Both the position numbers and the translations under genes were made by a program. Source: CAWEBF01 sp963807235 (GTDB lineage: Bacteria; Acidobacteriota; Vicinamibacteria; Vicinamibacterales; UBA2999). Taken from it: a stretch of DNA of 64,000 nt. A model generated the notes under the pieces. It saw only the letters and a list, made by a program, of their open reading frames with translations, had not been told where the DNA came from and did no database searches. The stretch lies in contig CAWEBF010000017.1 of the NCBI GenBank assembly GCA_963807235.1, positions 256,709 to 320,708 of the forward strand. The letters are read 5' to 3'. Shown here in pieces: positions 1 to 9,405 of the stretch. Numbering within the stretch: position 1 is the stretch's first letter; each line of letters starts with the position of its first letter.

Positions 1-90
1 GCCTTTGTCCTTGGCCTCTGCGAGCGATGGATTCAAGCTGGCACATGACGCCAGGAGCAACACGAGGCTTGCTGTTCTGATAGGGTTCAC
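1..90 (-). CDS. Partial secreted protein, N-terminal fragment
   Basis: Only the first 30 codons lie in the window; the gene runs off the left edge. It starts with GTG at 90 and has a strong AAGGAAGG ribosome-binding site just upstream. The peptide reads as a signal sequence (N-P-I-R-T-A-S-L-V-L-L-L then an Ala-rich cleavage region). Its first residues and its ribosome-binding site closely match those of the next gene (292-792), so the two look like tandem paralogues. The rest of the protein is not visible, so no function is assigned. Confidence 0.6.
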   Translation of the reverse strand, partial: MNPIRTASLVLLLASCASLNPSLAEAKDKG

Positions 91-291
91 ATCGACCTTC
101 CTTCAGATGGTCCCGATTGACCTGCCTAAAGGGGGAGCAAGCGGTATGCCGCCTGTCAATCGCACGAAATGGGCGCGACTTATGGGCAATTCAGCCCCGA
201 ACACTGCGGCTGAGCCGACGCCTTTGGTGGACACGCTGGCAAGAGTCGGGGCCGCCGGTGTACGGCGACCCCGTTGTGTTTCAGCGCTCCG

Positions 292-792
292 TCACTTGCA
301 GACGATGTCGCCGTCGTCGATGGCCTTGCCGATCAACGCTCCGGCGCCTGCACCGACGATCGTGCCCAAGGTCTTATATCCACCGGGCGTGATGATGTTG
401 CCCAGCGCGCCACCGGCGATGCCGCCGAGCACCAGACCCACGGTGCCGTTGTCGCGCTCGCAGTAGTAGCGGTTGTCGGAGCCGCGGTAGATGCGATCGT
501 TTCTGCCCAATCGCCGCCCCTGGCTGTTTGAGCGAGCGTCGCGCCGGTACTCGCGCGCGGGATCCCAGGAGCCATCGCGCGCATCCCATCGATCCTCACG
601 GCGATCCCACCGGTCTTCACGACGATCCCAACGATCTTCCCGGCGATCCCGCTGGTCCTCGCGACGATCCCACCGGTCTTCGTAACGATCCCGGCGTTTC
701 TGGTTCTTGTCGTCGGCCTGCGCAGGCGACGGAGCCAGACCGGCGAACAATGCCAGGAGCAACACGAGACTTGCGGTTCTGATGCGTTTCAC
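292..792 (-). CDS. Secreted glycine-zipper (2TM) protein with charged heptapeptide repeats
   Basis: This 166-residue protein probably sits in the periplasm or outer membrane. I chose GTG at 792 over a longer frame because AAGGAAGG lies directly upstream and a signal peptide follows at once (about residues 1-26). Residues of about 35-68 are five copies of a seven-residue unit like RWDRRED, encoded by a 21-bp DNA repeat. The C-terminal half holds a glycine-zipper stretch (GLVLGGIAGGALG, then VGAGAGALIGKAI), typical of surface or lipoprotein 2TM domains of the Rick_17kDa type. Family function is poorly defined. It is a likely tandem paralogue of the truncated gene at the left edge. Confidence 0.75.
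   Translation of the reverse strand: MKRIRTASLVLLLALFAGLAPSPAQADDKNQKRRDRYEDRWDRREDQRDRREDRWDRREDRWDRREDRWDARDGSWDPAREYRRDARSNSQGRRLGRNDRIYRGSDNRYYCERDNGTVGLVLGGIAGGALGNIITPGGYKTLGTIVGAGAGALIGKAIDDGDIVCK
592..697. repeat. 21-bp coding tandem repeat, about 5 units
   Basis: Five imperfect 21-bp units inside the glycine-zipper gene encode the repeated Arg-Trp-Asp-Arg-Arg-Glu-Asp unit. The repeat stays in frame and is unrelated to the 7-bp intergenic arrays elsewhere in the window. Confidence 0.8.
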
Positions 793-974
793 TTGGACCT
801 TCCTTCGCTGGCTACTCAGGAATTCAGCAATCGCTGTGCCGTCCGTGCATGCGCGAAAATCGGCGCAGTTCGCGGGCATTTTCGCGACGAAACGACACGG
901 GGCCGACGCCTTCAGAGGACAGCTCCGCCATTGCGCACGGCGGCGGAACTGCGGCGATACACTGACGCAGACCG

Positions 975-1574
975 ATGGTGTCTTTCGTCGCCGCTCCGTC
1001 TCGATGCGAGTACCTGCCGGATCAGATCTGGCGGCTCCGCTACGAGATGCACGAGCGGCTGACGCCGGCGGAGTACGCCAGTCGGCTGCAGCGTGGATGG
1101 CGTCGGTTCGGCCCGATGATCTTCCGGCCCGAGTGCCCGGCGTGCCGCAGATGCCAGTCGCTCCGCGTGCCGGTCGAGGCGTTCCGGCCGAACAGGAGCC
1201 AGCAGCGCGCGTGGAAGGCCAATCAGGGCGATGTGTCGCTCGAGATCGGCCAGCCGACGGCCTCGTACGCGCACCGGGCGCTGTACCAGAGATTTCACAG
1301 CCATCAGAGCCAGGTGAAAGGCTGGCGCGATCCGGAGGGCGACGGGGCCGAGACCTTCCTGGACAACCCCTTCGAGACCGAGGAATGGCGCTACACCCTC
1401 GGCGATCGACTGATTGGCGTCGGCTACGTCGATCGGCTGCCGCAGGCGCTGTCGGCGATCTACTTCTACTGGGACCCCGACGAACGCCCGCGATCGCTCG
1501 GCACTTACAACGTGCTGTCGATCATCGAGCGCGCACGCACGCTAGGCGTGCCGAACGTCTATCTGGGGTACTGA
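975..1574 (+). CDS. Arginyl-tRNA--protein transferase (Ate1/Bpt type), frameshifted at C-terminus
   Basis: The enzyme transfers an amino acid from charged tRNA to protein N-termini, marking them for degradation by the N-end rule. The N-terminal Cys cluster is present: C12 (CEYLP), then PECPACRRCQSLRVPV at about 52-67, a hallmark of the family. The GNAT-like C-terminal domain follows (GVGYVDRLP, AIYFYWDP, VYLGY). The frame stops at 1572-1574 just after YLGY, 199 residues in. The next frame continues the expected sequence (VEGC, then LAYKANFRPNEVLGPDG) from 1576 to about 1690, so one extra base near 1574 breaks the gene. Intact homologues are about 240 residues. No natural stop is seen before the next small gene. 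Confidence 0.85.
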   Translation: MVSFVAAPSRCEYLPDQIWRLRYEMHERLTPAEYASRLQRGWRRFGPMIFRPECPACRRCQSLRVPVEAFRPNRSQQRAWKANQGDVSLEIGQPTASYAHRALYQRFHSHQSQVKGWRDPEGDGAETFLDNPFETEEWRYTLGDRLIGVGYVDRLPQALSAIYFYWDPDERPRSLGTYNVLSIIERARTLGVPNVYLGY

Positions 1575-1710
1575 CGTCGAGGGCTGCCGCTCTCTCGCCT
1601 ACAAGGCCAACTTTCGGCCCAATGAAGTGCTTGGCCCGGACGGCTCGTGGATCCCGTTCAGGCAACGCGACGCGTTCGGGGCGCGAGAAGTTTCGGGAGA
1701 TAATGCCGCC

Positions 1711-1935
1711 GTGACCGACAGTCCCGGGGCCGGAGATCGAGCCCATGCGACGGTCCGTCGATTCTCGTCGGCGACACAGGCCGACCAGGCCGATGCCGCG
1801 TACTGGAAAGACATCCCGGAAGCCGAGCGTGTCCTCGAGGTCTGGCGGCTCAGCCAGGAGCAGTGGAAACTGGTGAGCCCGCCGTCCGATGAACCAGGAC
1901 TTTCTCGATCTGTTACGAGCGTTCGCCGACGCTGA
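1711..1935 (+). CDS. Small protein partner of nucleotidyltransferase (putative antitoxin)
   Basis: This 74-residue protein starts with GTG at 1711 behind GGGAGA and overlaps the nucleotidyltransferase gene by 47 bp. The body (VRRFSSATQADQADAAYW, then PEAERVLEVWRL) and the ending PGLSRSVTSVRRR resemble the short proteins usually encoded just before AbiEii/MNT-like nucleotidyltransferases. The antitoxin role is inferred from this pairing. It lies in the same frame as the displaced arginyltransferase tail, with no stop between them, so the true start is not certain. Confidence 0.6.
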   Translation: MTDSPGAGDRAHATVRRFSSATQADQADAAYWKDIPEAERVLEVWRLSQEQWKLVSPPSDEPGLSRSVTSVRRR

Positions 1936-2320
1936 GGTTCGGTTCCTCGTCGTCGGTGCCTACGCGCTCGGACTGCACGGGAGGCCGCGCGCGACCGGCG
2001 ACTTGGACCTGTGGGTCGAACCGACGGCCGAGAATGCCGGGCGAGTCATGCAGGCGCTGAGTGCGTTTGGCGCCCCGATGGGCGCCATTGTCGAAAGCGA
2101 CTTCAGTCGGCCCGGCGTCACTTACCAGATCGGACTCCCCCCTCGACGCATCGACCTGCTGACGGAGTTGACTGGGCTGCCGTTTGCGGAAGCCTGGCCG
2201 GGCCGGGTGCGAGCCCCGTTTGGCGACGTCCACGTGGACTTCATCGGTCGAGCCGACTTCGTGCGCAACAAAAGGGAGACCGGCCGCCTCAAGGATCTGG
2301 CCGATATCGAGGGACTCTGA
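1889..2320 (+). CDS. Nucleotidyltransferase-fold protein, possible type II/IV toxin
   Basis: This 143-residue protein has the minimal nucleotidyltransferase core: VVGAYALGLHG corresponds to the GS motif and GDLDLWV carries the DxD metal ligands. A later Asp (RIDLLTEL) could supply the third acidic residue. It is common in toxin-antitoxin pairs with the small upstream protein, whose gene it overlaps. Such toxins modify tRNA or partner proteins by NMP transfer; the substrate here is unknown. The C-terminus (NKRETGRLKDLADIEGL) is typical of the family. The toxin role is inferred. Confidence 0.75.
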   Translation: MNQDFLDLLRAFADAEVRFLVVGAYALGLHGRPRATGDLDLWVEPTAENAGRVMQALSAFGAPMGAIVESDFSRPGVTYQIGLPPRRIDLLTELTGLPFAEAWPGRVRAPFGDVHVDFIGRADFVRNKRETGRLKDLADIEGL

Positions 2321-2371
2321 GCCCCGGTGGGAACGGACGGCGTCGATGCCGCGTCTAGTATCGCGAGCCTC

Positions 2372-3736
2372 ATGACCAGCAAGAAACTGGCCTTCGCCGC
2401 CGTGGTCCTGCTTGCCGCCGTTCCGTCGGCGCAGCAGGTCGATCAACGGCCCAGGCCGCTGGCGATAACCCGAGTCAACGTTGTCGATGCCGTCGCAGGC
2501 GCTGTCGTGCCTGAGATGACAGTCGTCATCCAGGATGGACGCATCGCCAGCGTCGACAAGAGCGCCGACAAGAACGTCACTGTTCCGCGTGGCGCTGAGG
2601 TCGTGGACGGCAGGAACAAGTTCCTGATCCCGGGCCTCTGGGACATGCACGTGCACCTGTCCTATGCACGCCCGAGTGCGTTGCCGGCCTTCGTGGCCAA
2701 CGGTGTGACCGGGGTCCGCGACATCGGCAGCGACCTGGCCGAGATCGACCGTTGGCGCGCGCAGATCGAGGAGAACGCTCGTGTGGGGCCGGTAATCGTG
2801 CGGGCGGGGCCGATGCTCAACGGCATGGAGTTCAACCGCTACCAGCTGCTGGTGGCGGACGCTGCCGAGGCGCGCGCGGCCGTGCGCACGCTGCAAAAGG
2901 TGGGCGTCGACTTCATCAAGTTTCACAGGCGAACGTCACGCGAGGCCTTCTTCGGGATCGCCGAGACGGCGCGGGCGCTGAAGCTGCCCTTCACCGGCCA
3001 CGTGCCGATGACCGTCACGCCTGCCGAAGCGTCAGACGCCGGCCAGGCGACCATCGAACATACCGAGACGCTGTTCGAAGGCACCTTCACGGCCGAGCGC
3101 GCGGGCAAGGACCTTGCAGCGGAGATTGCGAAGTGGCGAGCCACCGACGCGATCGCGCTCTTCGCCCGGTTCGTCAAGAACGGCACCTTCGTCGATCCGA
3201 CGCTCATCGCGCAGGAATACCTGATGCGGCTGCTCGAGACCACCCAGGCGGACCCGAATGCCGCCTATATCGCGGCGTCAGCCCGTCAGGAACGGGACAA
3301 GACACTGGCGGGCGTCAGGCCGTCGGCCGCGAAACTGCTGCGCGAGCGCAAGCCGTTCATCGGCGAGCTTCGGGCGGTGACCGCCCTCATGAGCCGAGAG
3401 GGTGTCCCGCTGCTCGCGGGGACCGACACGAGCATTCTGCATCCGCCAGGATTCACGCTGCACGACGAGCTTCAGGCGCTCGTGGATTCTGGTGTGAGCA
3501 CGGCGGACGTGCTGCGCGCGGCCACGGTCAACCCCGCGCGGCTCTTTCCCAGGCTCGAAACCGGGCACATCACCCCTGGCAAGCGGGCCGACCTCGTGCT
3601 GCTGGATGCGAACCCGCTCGCCGACATCCGCAATACCCGGCGGATCAATGCCGTGGTGGCTCGCGGCAAATTGCTGAACAGGGTGAGCCTCGATCGACTG
3701 TTGCGCGACGCCGTCGCGCAGGCGAACCAAGAGTAG
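2372..3736 (+). CDS. Secreted metal-dependent amidohydrolase (imidazolonepropionase-like)
   Basis: This 454-residue protein belongs to the amidohydrolase superfamily. I chose ATG at 2372 because a signal peptide follows (TSKKLAFAAVVLLAAVPSAQ); the open frame extends 15 codons further without support. Metal-site motifs are visible: HVHL at the first strand, a Lys in DFIKFH (the usual carboxylated Lys position), TGHVPM, IEHTE, and LLAGTDTS with the last Asp. The C-terminus (KRADLVLLDANPL) closes the beta-sandwich. Relatives hydrolyse cyclic amides or act as prolidases, and the substrate cannot be read here. It probably acts in the periplasm. Confidence 0.85.
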   Translation: MTSKKLAFAAVVLLAAVPSAQQVDQRPRPLAITRVNVVDAVAGAVVPEMTVVIQDGRIASVDKSADKNVTVPRGAEVVDGRNKFLIPGLWDMHVHLSYARPSALPAFVANGVTGVRDIGSDLAEIDRWRAQIEENARVGPVIVRAGPMLNGMEFNRYQLLVADAAEARAAVRTLQKVGVDFIKFHRRTSREAFFGIAETARALKLPFTGHVPMTVTPAEASDAGQATIEHTETLFEGTFTAERAGKDLAAEIAKWRATDAIALFARFVKNGTFVDPTLIAQEYLMRLLETTQADPNAAYIAASARQERDKTLAGVRPSAAKLLRERKPFIGELRAVTALMSREGVPLLAGTDTSILHPPGFTLHDELQALVDSGVSTADVLRAATVNPARLFPRLETGHITPGKRADLVLLDANPLADIRNTRRINAVVARGKLLNRVSLDRLLRDAVAQANQE

Positions 3737-3758
3737 AATTCGGGGCTCTGATGCCCAT

Positions 3759-6414
3759 ATGCCGTTGACGGCCGGCACGCGGCTCGGTGCGTACGAGATT
3801 CAGGCCGCCATTGGCGCGGGCGGAATGGGCGAGGTGTACCGGGCGACCGACACGAACCTCAAGCGCCAGGTCGCGATCAAGGTCCTCCCCGACGCGCTCG
3901 CCACTGACGCCGAGCGGCTGGCGCGCTTTCAGCGGGAAGCCGAGGTGCTCGCGTCCCTCAATCATCACAACATCGCGGCCATCTACGGCATCGAGGCAGT
4001 GCCGGACCCCGTCTCCGGCGGCGGCCGCACCATCCGCGCGCTGGTGATGGAGCTGGTCGAGGGTCCGACCCTGGCCGAGCGGATCGCCGAGGGTCCGATT
4101 CCTCTGGAGGAGGCGTTCGCCATCGCGCGACAGATCGCCGACGCTCTGGACGCGGCTCACGAAACCGGCATCGTTCATCGCGACCTGAAGCCGGCCAACG
4201 TCAAGGTACGGGCGGACGGTACGGTGAAGGTGCTCGACTTCGGTCTGGCGAAGGCCATGAGTGGGACGGGAGAGTCAGGTTCGGGCGGCCCCGGGGCAGG
4301 CGTGTCGGAGCTGGCCACAGTCACCTCGCCGGCGATGACGCAGGCGGGCGTGATCCTCGGCACGGCCGCCTACATGAGCCCGGAACAGGCGCGCGGCAAG
4401 CCCGTGGGCAAGCGCGCCGACATCTGGGCCTACGGCTGCGTGCTCTACGAGATGCTGACCGGCGCGAGAGCCTTCGCCGGCGGCGACGTGTCGGAGACGC
4501 TTGCCGCCGTGCTGCGGGACGAGCCGCCTCTCGACCGGCTGCCGGCGCCCGCGAGAACTTTGATCTCGCGATGCCTGGAAAAAGACCCGAAGCGCCGGCT
4601 GCGCGACATCGGCGACGCGATGGCGCTGCTGGACGCGCCAGGCCACGCCTCCGGCGCACGATCCCCCGCCGATCGGCGTCCATTCCTGGCTGTCGCAGGC
4701 CTGGCGCTCGTCGCCACCATCGGGGCGGTGGTGCTGGCCGTGATGCGTTTCACGGAAGCGCAGCCGCGGGCGCCACGGCCGGTGCACTTCGAAGTCAGGC
4801 CGCCTGGCAGCGGAATGCTCGGGCCAAACTTCGCCCTGTCGCCCAACGGTCGCCTGCTCGCACTCACGGCGTCGCGGCGGCAATGCGCCCGGCCTCTGGG
4901 TGCACTCGCTCGAGACCGGCGCGTCGCGTCGGCTGGCAAGCGCCGGCGCCACGGGCAGTACGATGTTCTGGTCGGCGGACAATCGCTACATAGCCTTCTC
5001 GGCCAGCGGCGTACTCCGGAAGGTCAGCGTCGCCGACGATCAGCTGCAAGGCATCGCGGAGATCCCGGTCGCGGGCTGGACCGGAGGCTCCTGGAACGCC
5101 GACAACATCATCATCTTCGGCGGCGCGTCGTACGGCGTGATGCAGGTGCCCGCCGCGGGCGGTACCGCTACGGCCGTGACCGTTGTCGATCAGTCTCAGA
5201 ACGACATCGGCCATATCGGCCCCACGTTTCTTCCCGACGGCCGCCGGTTCTTGTATTTCCGCAACACGAGGACGGCTGACACCCGCGGCATCTACGTCGG
5301 CTCGCTCGACGTCGCGCCGGCAGCGCAAAGCCGCGAACGGCTCGTCGCGTCGGATTCGCGCGCTTTCTACATCCCGGGCGCCGCCGGCACGGGGCACATC
5401 CTCTATCTACGGGGCCAAACCCTGGTCGCGCAGCCATTGGATGCGCGCACGCTGACAGTCAGCGGTGAACTCGTTCAAGTAGCCGAGCAAATGAGCCCAA
5501 TCGTCAGCGACTCGACGTTTGCCGCCTCCGCCGACGGCACCGTGGCGTTTCGCAGCAACGTCGGCGCGACCGGCGCGCCGGTCTGGCTCAGTCGCGCGGG
5601 AGCGGAGCTTGGAGCCGTCGGCGGCGAGGTGATGATGCCGCAGCACCCGCGTCTCTCGCCCGATGGGAAGCGCCTGGCGCTGGTGGTGGCCGGCGACACC
5701 TGGGTGTACGACCTGCAGGGCCGGCCGCCGACGAAGGTGACCATCAACGAGAACACGCTCTCTCCGGTGTGGACCCCGGATGGGAAGAGCCTCGTGTACG
5801 AAACCAACGAGGGATCGTCGCTTCGCGTGATTCCGGCCACTCCCAACGCGACGCCAAAAGCTGCTTCTCCCAATGGTCACTTCCACCCGCACGGGTGGTC
5901 GCCCGACGGCCGCCTGATCGCGGCGCAGTTCACCACCGGCACCCCGGCCACCGACATCGTGCGTTTCGCCGCGGAGCCTTCTGCTACGCCGGAGTTTCTG
6001 GTCAAGACGCCTGGGCGGGATGGTGCGGAAGGCACGGCGTTATCACCCGACGGCAGGTGGCTTGCGTATGCATCGAATTCCACCGGGACGATGGAGGTGT
6101 GGGTCCAGCCGTTTCCCGGGCCCGGCAGTCCTATTCGCGTCTCGCCGCGCGGCGGCATGGAGCCGGCGTGGGGGCGCAACGGCCGCGAACTCTACTATCT
6201 CGAGGGCAACAAGTTGATGGCCGTTGGCGTGGATGCAAAGCAGGAGTTCGACTTCAGCGCACCGGTGCCGCTCTTCGATTTCCGCTACTACCTACCCACG
6301 CAGCCCCCCTCCTACGACGTCGCCCCCGACGGCCGCTTCATCGTCATCAAGCCGTCGCCGGGCACGCAGCCTGGAATCAGCGTGATTACCAACTGGGTGC
6401 CGGCAACGCGCTGA
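3759..6414 (+). CDS. Ser/Thr protein kinase with TolB-like beta-propeller sensor (frameshifted)
   Basis: This is a PknB-type kinase, about 884 residues once one extra base is removed. The kinase domain (about 10-275) has the glycine loop GAGGMGEV (20-27), Lys41 in VAIKV, HRD at 140-142, DFG at 160-162 and GTAAYMSPEQA. One transmembrane helix follows (about 310-332, AVAGLALVATIGAVVLAVM). The rest is a WD40/TolB-like propeller with recurring SPDGR(W/R) motifs, probably outside the membrane. The frame breaks near 4878 in a GCGTCGCGGCGGC run: the first frame loses similarity and the next resumes with GLWVHSLETG. This architecture is very common in Acidobacteriota. Confidence 0.88.
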
Positions 6415-6429
6415 GATCAGCCGTTGCGT

Positions 6430-8274
6430 CTAGCGCAACAGGCCCGACAGCTTGTCGTGCTGAAACTGTCGCGCGTAGTCGGCAGCCGTCAGACCATCGG
6501 CATCGCGAGCGTCCTTTCGCGCCCCGGCTTTCAGCAGCAGCTCCACCATCCGCGCATCGCCGAAATCCGCGATGGCGGCATGCATCAAGGGCGTTCGCCC
6601 CTTCTCGCCAGGGCGGTTCACGTCGGCGCGGCGCTCGATCAGCAGGCGGGCGGCCTCGACCTGATGGTTCTGCACCGCGAAAATGAGCGGGCCATCGCTA
6701 TTCGGCTGCGGCTCGTCCACCTTGGCGCCCAGGTCGAGGAGCGCACGCATCACTGGTGTGTACCCCCACGAGGTGGCGAGCTGGAGTGGCCTGACGGGAA
6801 AGGTGCCGAACATCATGGTCGGGCTGTCGGGATCGTCACCGGCTTTCCGCAGCGTCGGCAGAATGGTGGCGTTGCCGCCGTGTGCGGCAAAAAACAAGGC
6901 GGATGCGTTGGCAGCGGGCTTGCCCTTGTCCTCCGGCACGCGCACCTGGGCGCCACGAGCCATCAGCGCGCGGATCACCTCAGTGGAATTCTCATACTGC
7001 GCCGCGACGAGGAGGGCGGAATAGCGTCGCGAGGACAGCGCGTTCACGTCCGCGCCGCGCTGGACGAGGAGCTGTACTTTCTCCAGATCGGGAACGACCA
7101 TCATCAGCAAGGACGTGCGGCCGCCGGCCGTGGCGGCATCCGGGCTCAGGCCCTGATCGAGCAGCCGCTTCAAGTCGGCCGTCGAGCCGAACATCGCCGT
7201 CTCGACCCAGGGCTCCATCTCCCGGGCCCGAACATCGGCAAGGGGAAGCCGATCCGGAGTGGTTGGCGCACCGAGCGCGAGCGACAGCGCCCGCAGGCTC
7301 CAGTTGGCTCCGGCCACGGAAATGAACTGGTCACGCTTGTACGGGTAGCCGCTCTCGAAGTACGGCGGGTTGACCCACGACGGCAGACGCGTCGGCACGT
7401 GCCAGGTCCCGTCGGGCTGCTGGGAGCGCAGCAGGAACTCCAGGCCTCGCCTCCAGACCGGGTCCTGGGTGGACATGCCGCCGGCGTCGTGCAAGGCGAC
7501 CAGCACCTCACCGGTCGAGTAGGCCTCGCTGGCGCGGCCGGCAAGCGAACCCCACCCTCCATCCGCTTGCTGCGTCTTCGCCAATGCTCCGGCCAGCGGT
7601 TGAAGCACCTGGCGGTCGGCACCCGCCCACCACAGGCCGAGCAACTGATAGGTGCGGCCTTCGGTGTCGGGCGCCGTGTGTGACCGCAGCCACGCTCTGG
7701 CGCGCGCCACTCGAGCAGTGGTATCCGCCTTCAGGTTGGGGTGACCGTAGAGTTGAAGCGATCGCAGTCCGAATGCCGTGAACGTAAAAAGGCTGTGGCT
7801 GGACGGGGGACGAGTGTGAAACGCCGGCCAGGATCCCGCCGTGTTCTGCTGCAGCGCGATCGCCCTGGCGATCGCCGACGTCGCCACTGTGGACGGCAGC
7901 CCGACCTCGTGCGCGGCGACGAGAAAGAAATTCTGGTTGATTCCCACTTCGCCGAGGGAGTTGTCGGACACCGCCGCGTCGAAATCGGTCACCGCCCGAC
8001 GGAACGCGCGATCGAGATCGGCGCCGGCGACAGCTTCGTCAACGGCGATTCCCTGACCACGGACGGCCCGATAGGAGAACGCGCCGTAGCCCTGCAGGTG
8101 ACACGTGGTCGTGCACGCCTGCGTCTTGCGCGACACCTTCTGTGCCGTCTGGATCGCGGCGTAGCCGCGCGTGATGGCCTCGCGGATGCGTGTCGCGTCC
8201 GGCGCCTGAGCGGCGGCTATCGCGGGCACCAGCGAAATCAGCCCACCAACGAAGCTCAACAAAATACGTGGCAT
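6430..8274 (-). CDS. Secreted cyclase-repeat plus ankyrin-repeat protein with CxxxCH motif
   Basis: This 614-residue protein starts at ATG 8274, chosen because GGAGG sits 5 bp upstream and a signal peptide follows (PRILLSFVGGLISLVPAIAAA). Residues of about 45-340 hold squalene-cyclase/prenyltransferase-like alpha-alpha repeats (TQQADGGWGS, RSQQPDGTWHV). Residues of about 370-614 hold five or six ankyrin repeats (GRTSLLMMVV, ADVNALSSRRYSALLVAA, GRTPLMHAAI). Near the N-terminus, ACTTTCHLQG contains CxxxCH; relatives I recall carry CxxCH here, so it may bind heme. Catalytic cyclase Asp motifs are not evident. It is probably a periplasmic scaffold or redox protein. Confidence 0.8.
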   Translation of the reverse strand: MPRILLSFVGGLISLVPAIAAAQAPDATRIREAITRGYAAIQTAQKVSRKTQACTTTCHLQGYGAFSYRAVRGQGIAVDEAVAGADLDRAFRRAVTDFDAAVSDNSLGEVGINQNFFLVAAHEVGLPSTVATSAIARAIALQQNTAGSWPAFHTRPPSSHSLFTFTAFGLRSLQLYGHPNLKADTTARVARARAWLRSHTAPDTEGRTYQLLGLWWAGADRQVLQPLAGALAKTQQADGGWGSLAGRASEAYSTGEVLVALHDAGGMSTQDPVWRRGLEFLLRSQQPDGTWHVPTRLPSWVNPPYFESGYPYKRDQFISVAGANWSLRALSLALGAPTTPDRLPLADVRAREMEPWVETAMFGSTADLKRLLDQGLSPDAATAGGRTSLLMMVVPDLEKVQLLVQRGADVNALSSRRYSALLVAAQYENSTEVIRALMARGAQVRVPEDKGKPAANASALFFAAHGGNATILPTLRKAGDDPDSPTMMFGTFPVRPLQLATSWGYTPVMRALLDLGAKVDEPQPNSDGPLIFAVQNHQVEAARLLIERRADVNRPGEKGRTPLMHAAIADFGDARMVELLLKAGARKDARDADGLTAADYARQFQHDKLSGLLR

Positions 8275-8379
8275 ACCGGCCTCCAGTCGCGGCCGGCATG
8301 CTACCACGCGGTCCCGGGACATCTGGGGCGCGGCGTGCGAAGGATATAAAATCAGCCGTAAATGGCTCAGGAGACGCTC

Positions 8380-9324
8380 ATGAAACGCTCACTCGTTCTT
8401 GGCACGATCGTTCTCGCCGGTGCGCTCTCCGCTGCCGTATCGGCATTGCAACTGCCGCCAACGCCACCACCCTCCGTCAAGGGCCTCGTCGCCGACAAGC
8501 TCCGCGACAACCTGTACGTCGTTCGCGGATCCGATCCGAAGGGGTTCGTCGGCGGCAATACTGCGGTGTTCATTCAGGCCAACGGCGTCACGCTGGTGGA
8601 CTCGAAGGTGCCGGGGTGGGGCCAGCCGCTCATCGAGAAGGTGAAGGAGCTGACCGACAAGCCGATCACCACCCTGATCAACACTCACAGCCACTTCGAT
8701 CACACGGGCGGCAATCCGGACTTTCCGGCCACGGTGGAAGTCGTGACGCACGAGAACACCGCGCGGTACATGAAGGAGAACAACCCGGTTTCCGGTCTCA
8801 CGATCGATGTGCCGGACGTGTTCAAGAACTCCGGCGGACGCGGTCTTCCGAAGCGGACCTTCAAGGACCGGTTGACGCTTGGCTCCGGCAACGACCGGGT
8901 CGAGCTGCATTACTTCGGCCGGGCCCACACCGGCGGCGACACCTTTATCGTCTTTCCGGTGGCGCGCGCGCTGCACACCGGCGATGCCTTTGCGGCCAAG
9001 GGCGTGCCGATCATGGACGCAAACAACGGCGGCAGTGGCGTGGAATACGCCGATACGATTGCCAAGGCCGCGGCGCTGCCGAACATCGACACCGTGATCA
9101 CCGGCCATGCCAATACGACGATGACGATGGCCGACGTGAAGGAGTATGCCGACTACAACCGGGCGTTCGTCGAACACGTGCGCGCGGCCAAGAAAGCCGG
9201 CCAGACGGTGGAACAGGCGACGGGGTGGAAGGTGCCGGAGCGGTTCTTGAAGAACGGCTACACACAGCCGATGCCGGACGCGCTTCGGTCGAACGTGCAG
9301 GTGGTGTGGAACGAGATCAAATAG
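8380..9324 (+). CDS. Secreted metallo-beta-lactamase-fold hydrolase
   Basis: This 314-residue protein is an MBL-superfamily hydrolase with the HxHxDH metal motif (HSHFDHTGG). Downstream ligands are GRAHTGGD, LHTGDAF with the bridging Asp, and ITGHANT with the last His. I chose ATG 8380 because AGGAGA lies 6 bp upstream; a signal peptide follows (KRSLVLGTIVLAGALSAAVSA). It is divergent from the ankyrin gene. The substrate is unknown: relatives include glyoxalase II-like and quinoprotein-relay-like hydrolases, and nothing here singles out beta-lactams. Confidence 0.85.
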   Translation: MKRSLVLGTIVLAGALSAAVSALQLPPTPPPSVKGLVADKLRDNLYVVRGSDPKGFVGGNTAVFIQANGVTLVDSKVPGWGQPLIEKVKELTDKPITTLINTHSHFDHTGGNPDFPATVEVVTHENTARYMKENNPVSGLTIDVPDVFKNSGGRGLPKRTFKDRLTLGSGNDRVELHYFGRAHTGGDTFIVFPVARALHTGDAFAAKGVPIMDANNGGSGVEYADTIAKAAALPNIDTVITGHANTTMTMADVKEYADYNRAFVEHVRAAKKAGQTVEQATGWKVPERFLKNGYTQPMPDALRSNVQVVWNEIK

Positions 9325-9405
9325 GACCCCTTCGGCCTGCCGCCGCTCCGATGGCCTCCCCTGGCGGCGAGACAGGGACGGCCACCTTGTGGTGTGATCG
9401 GATCG

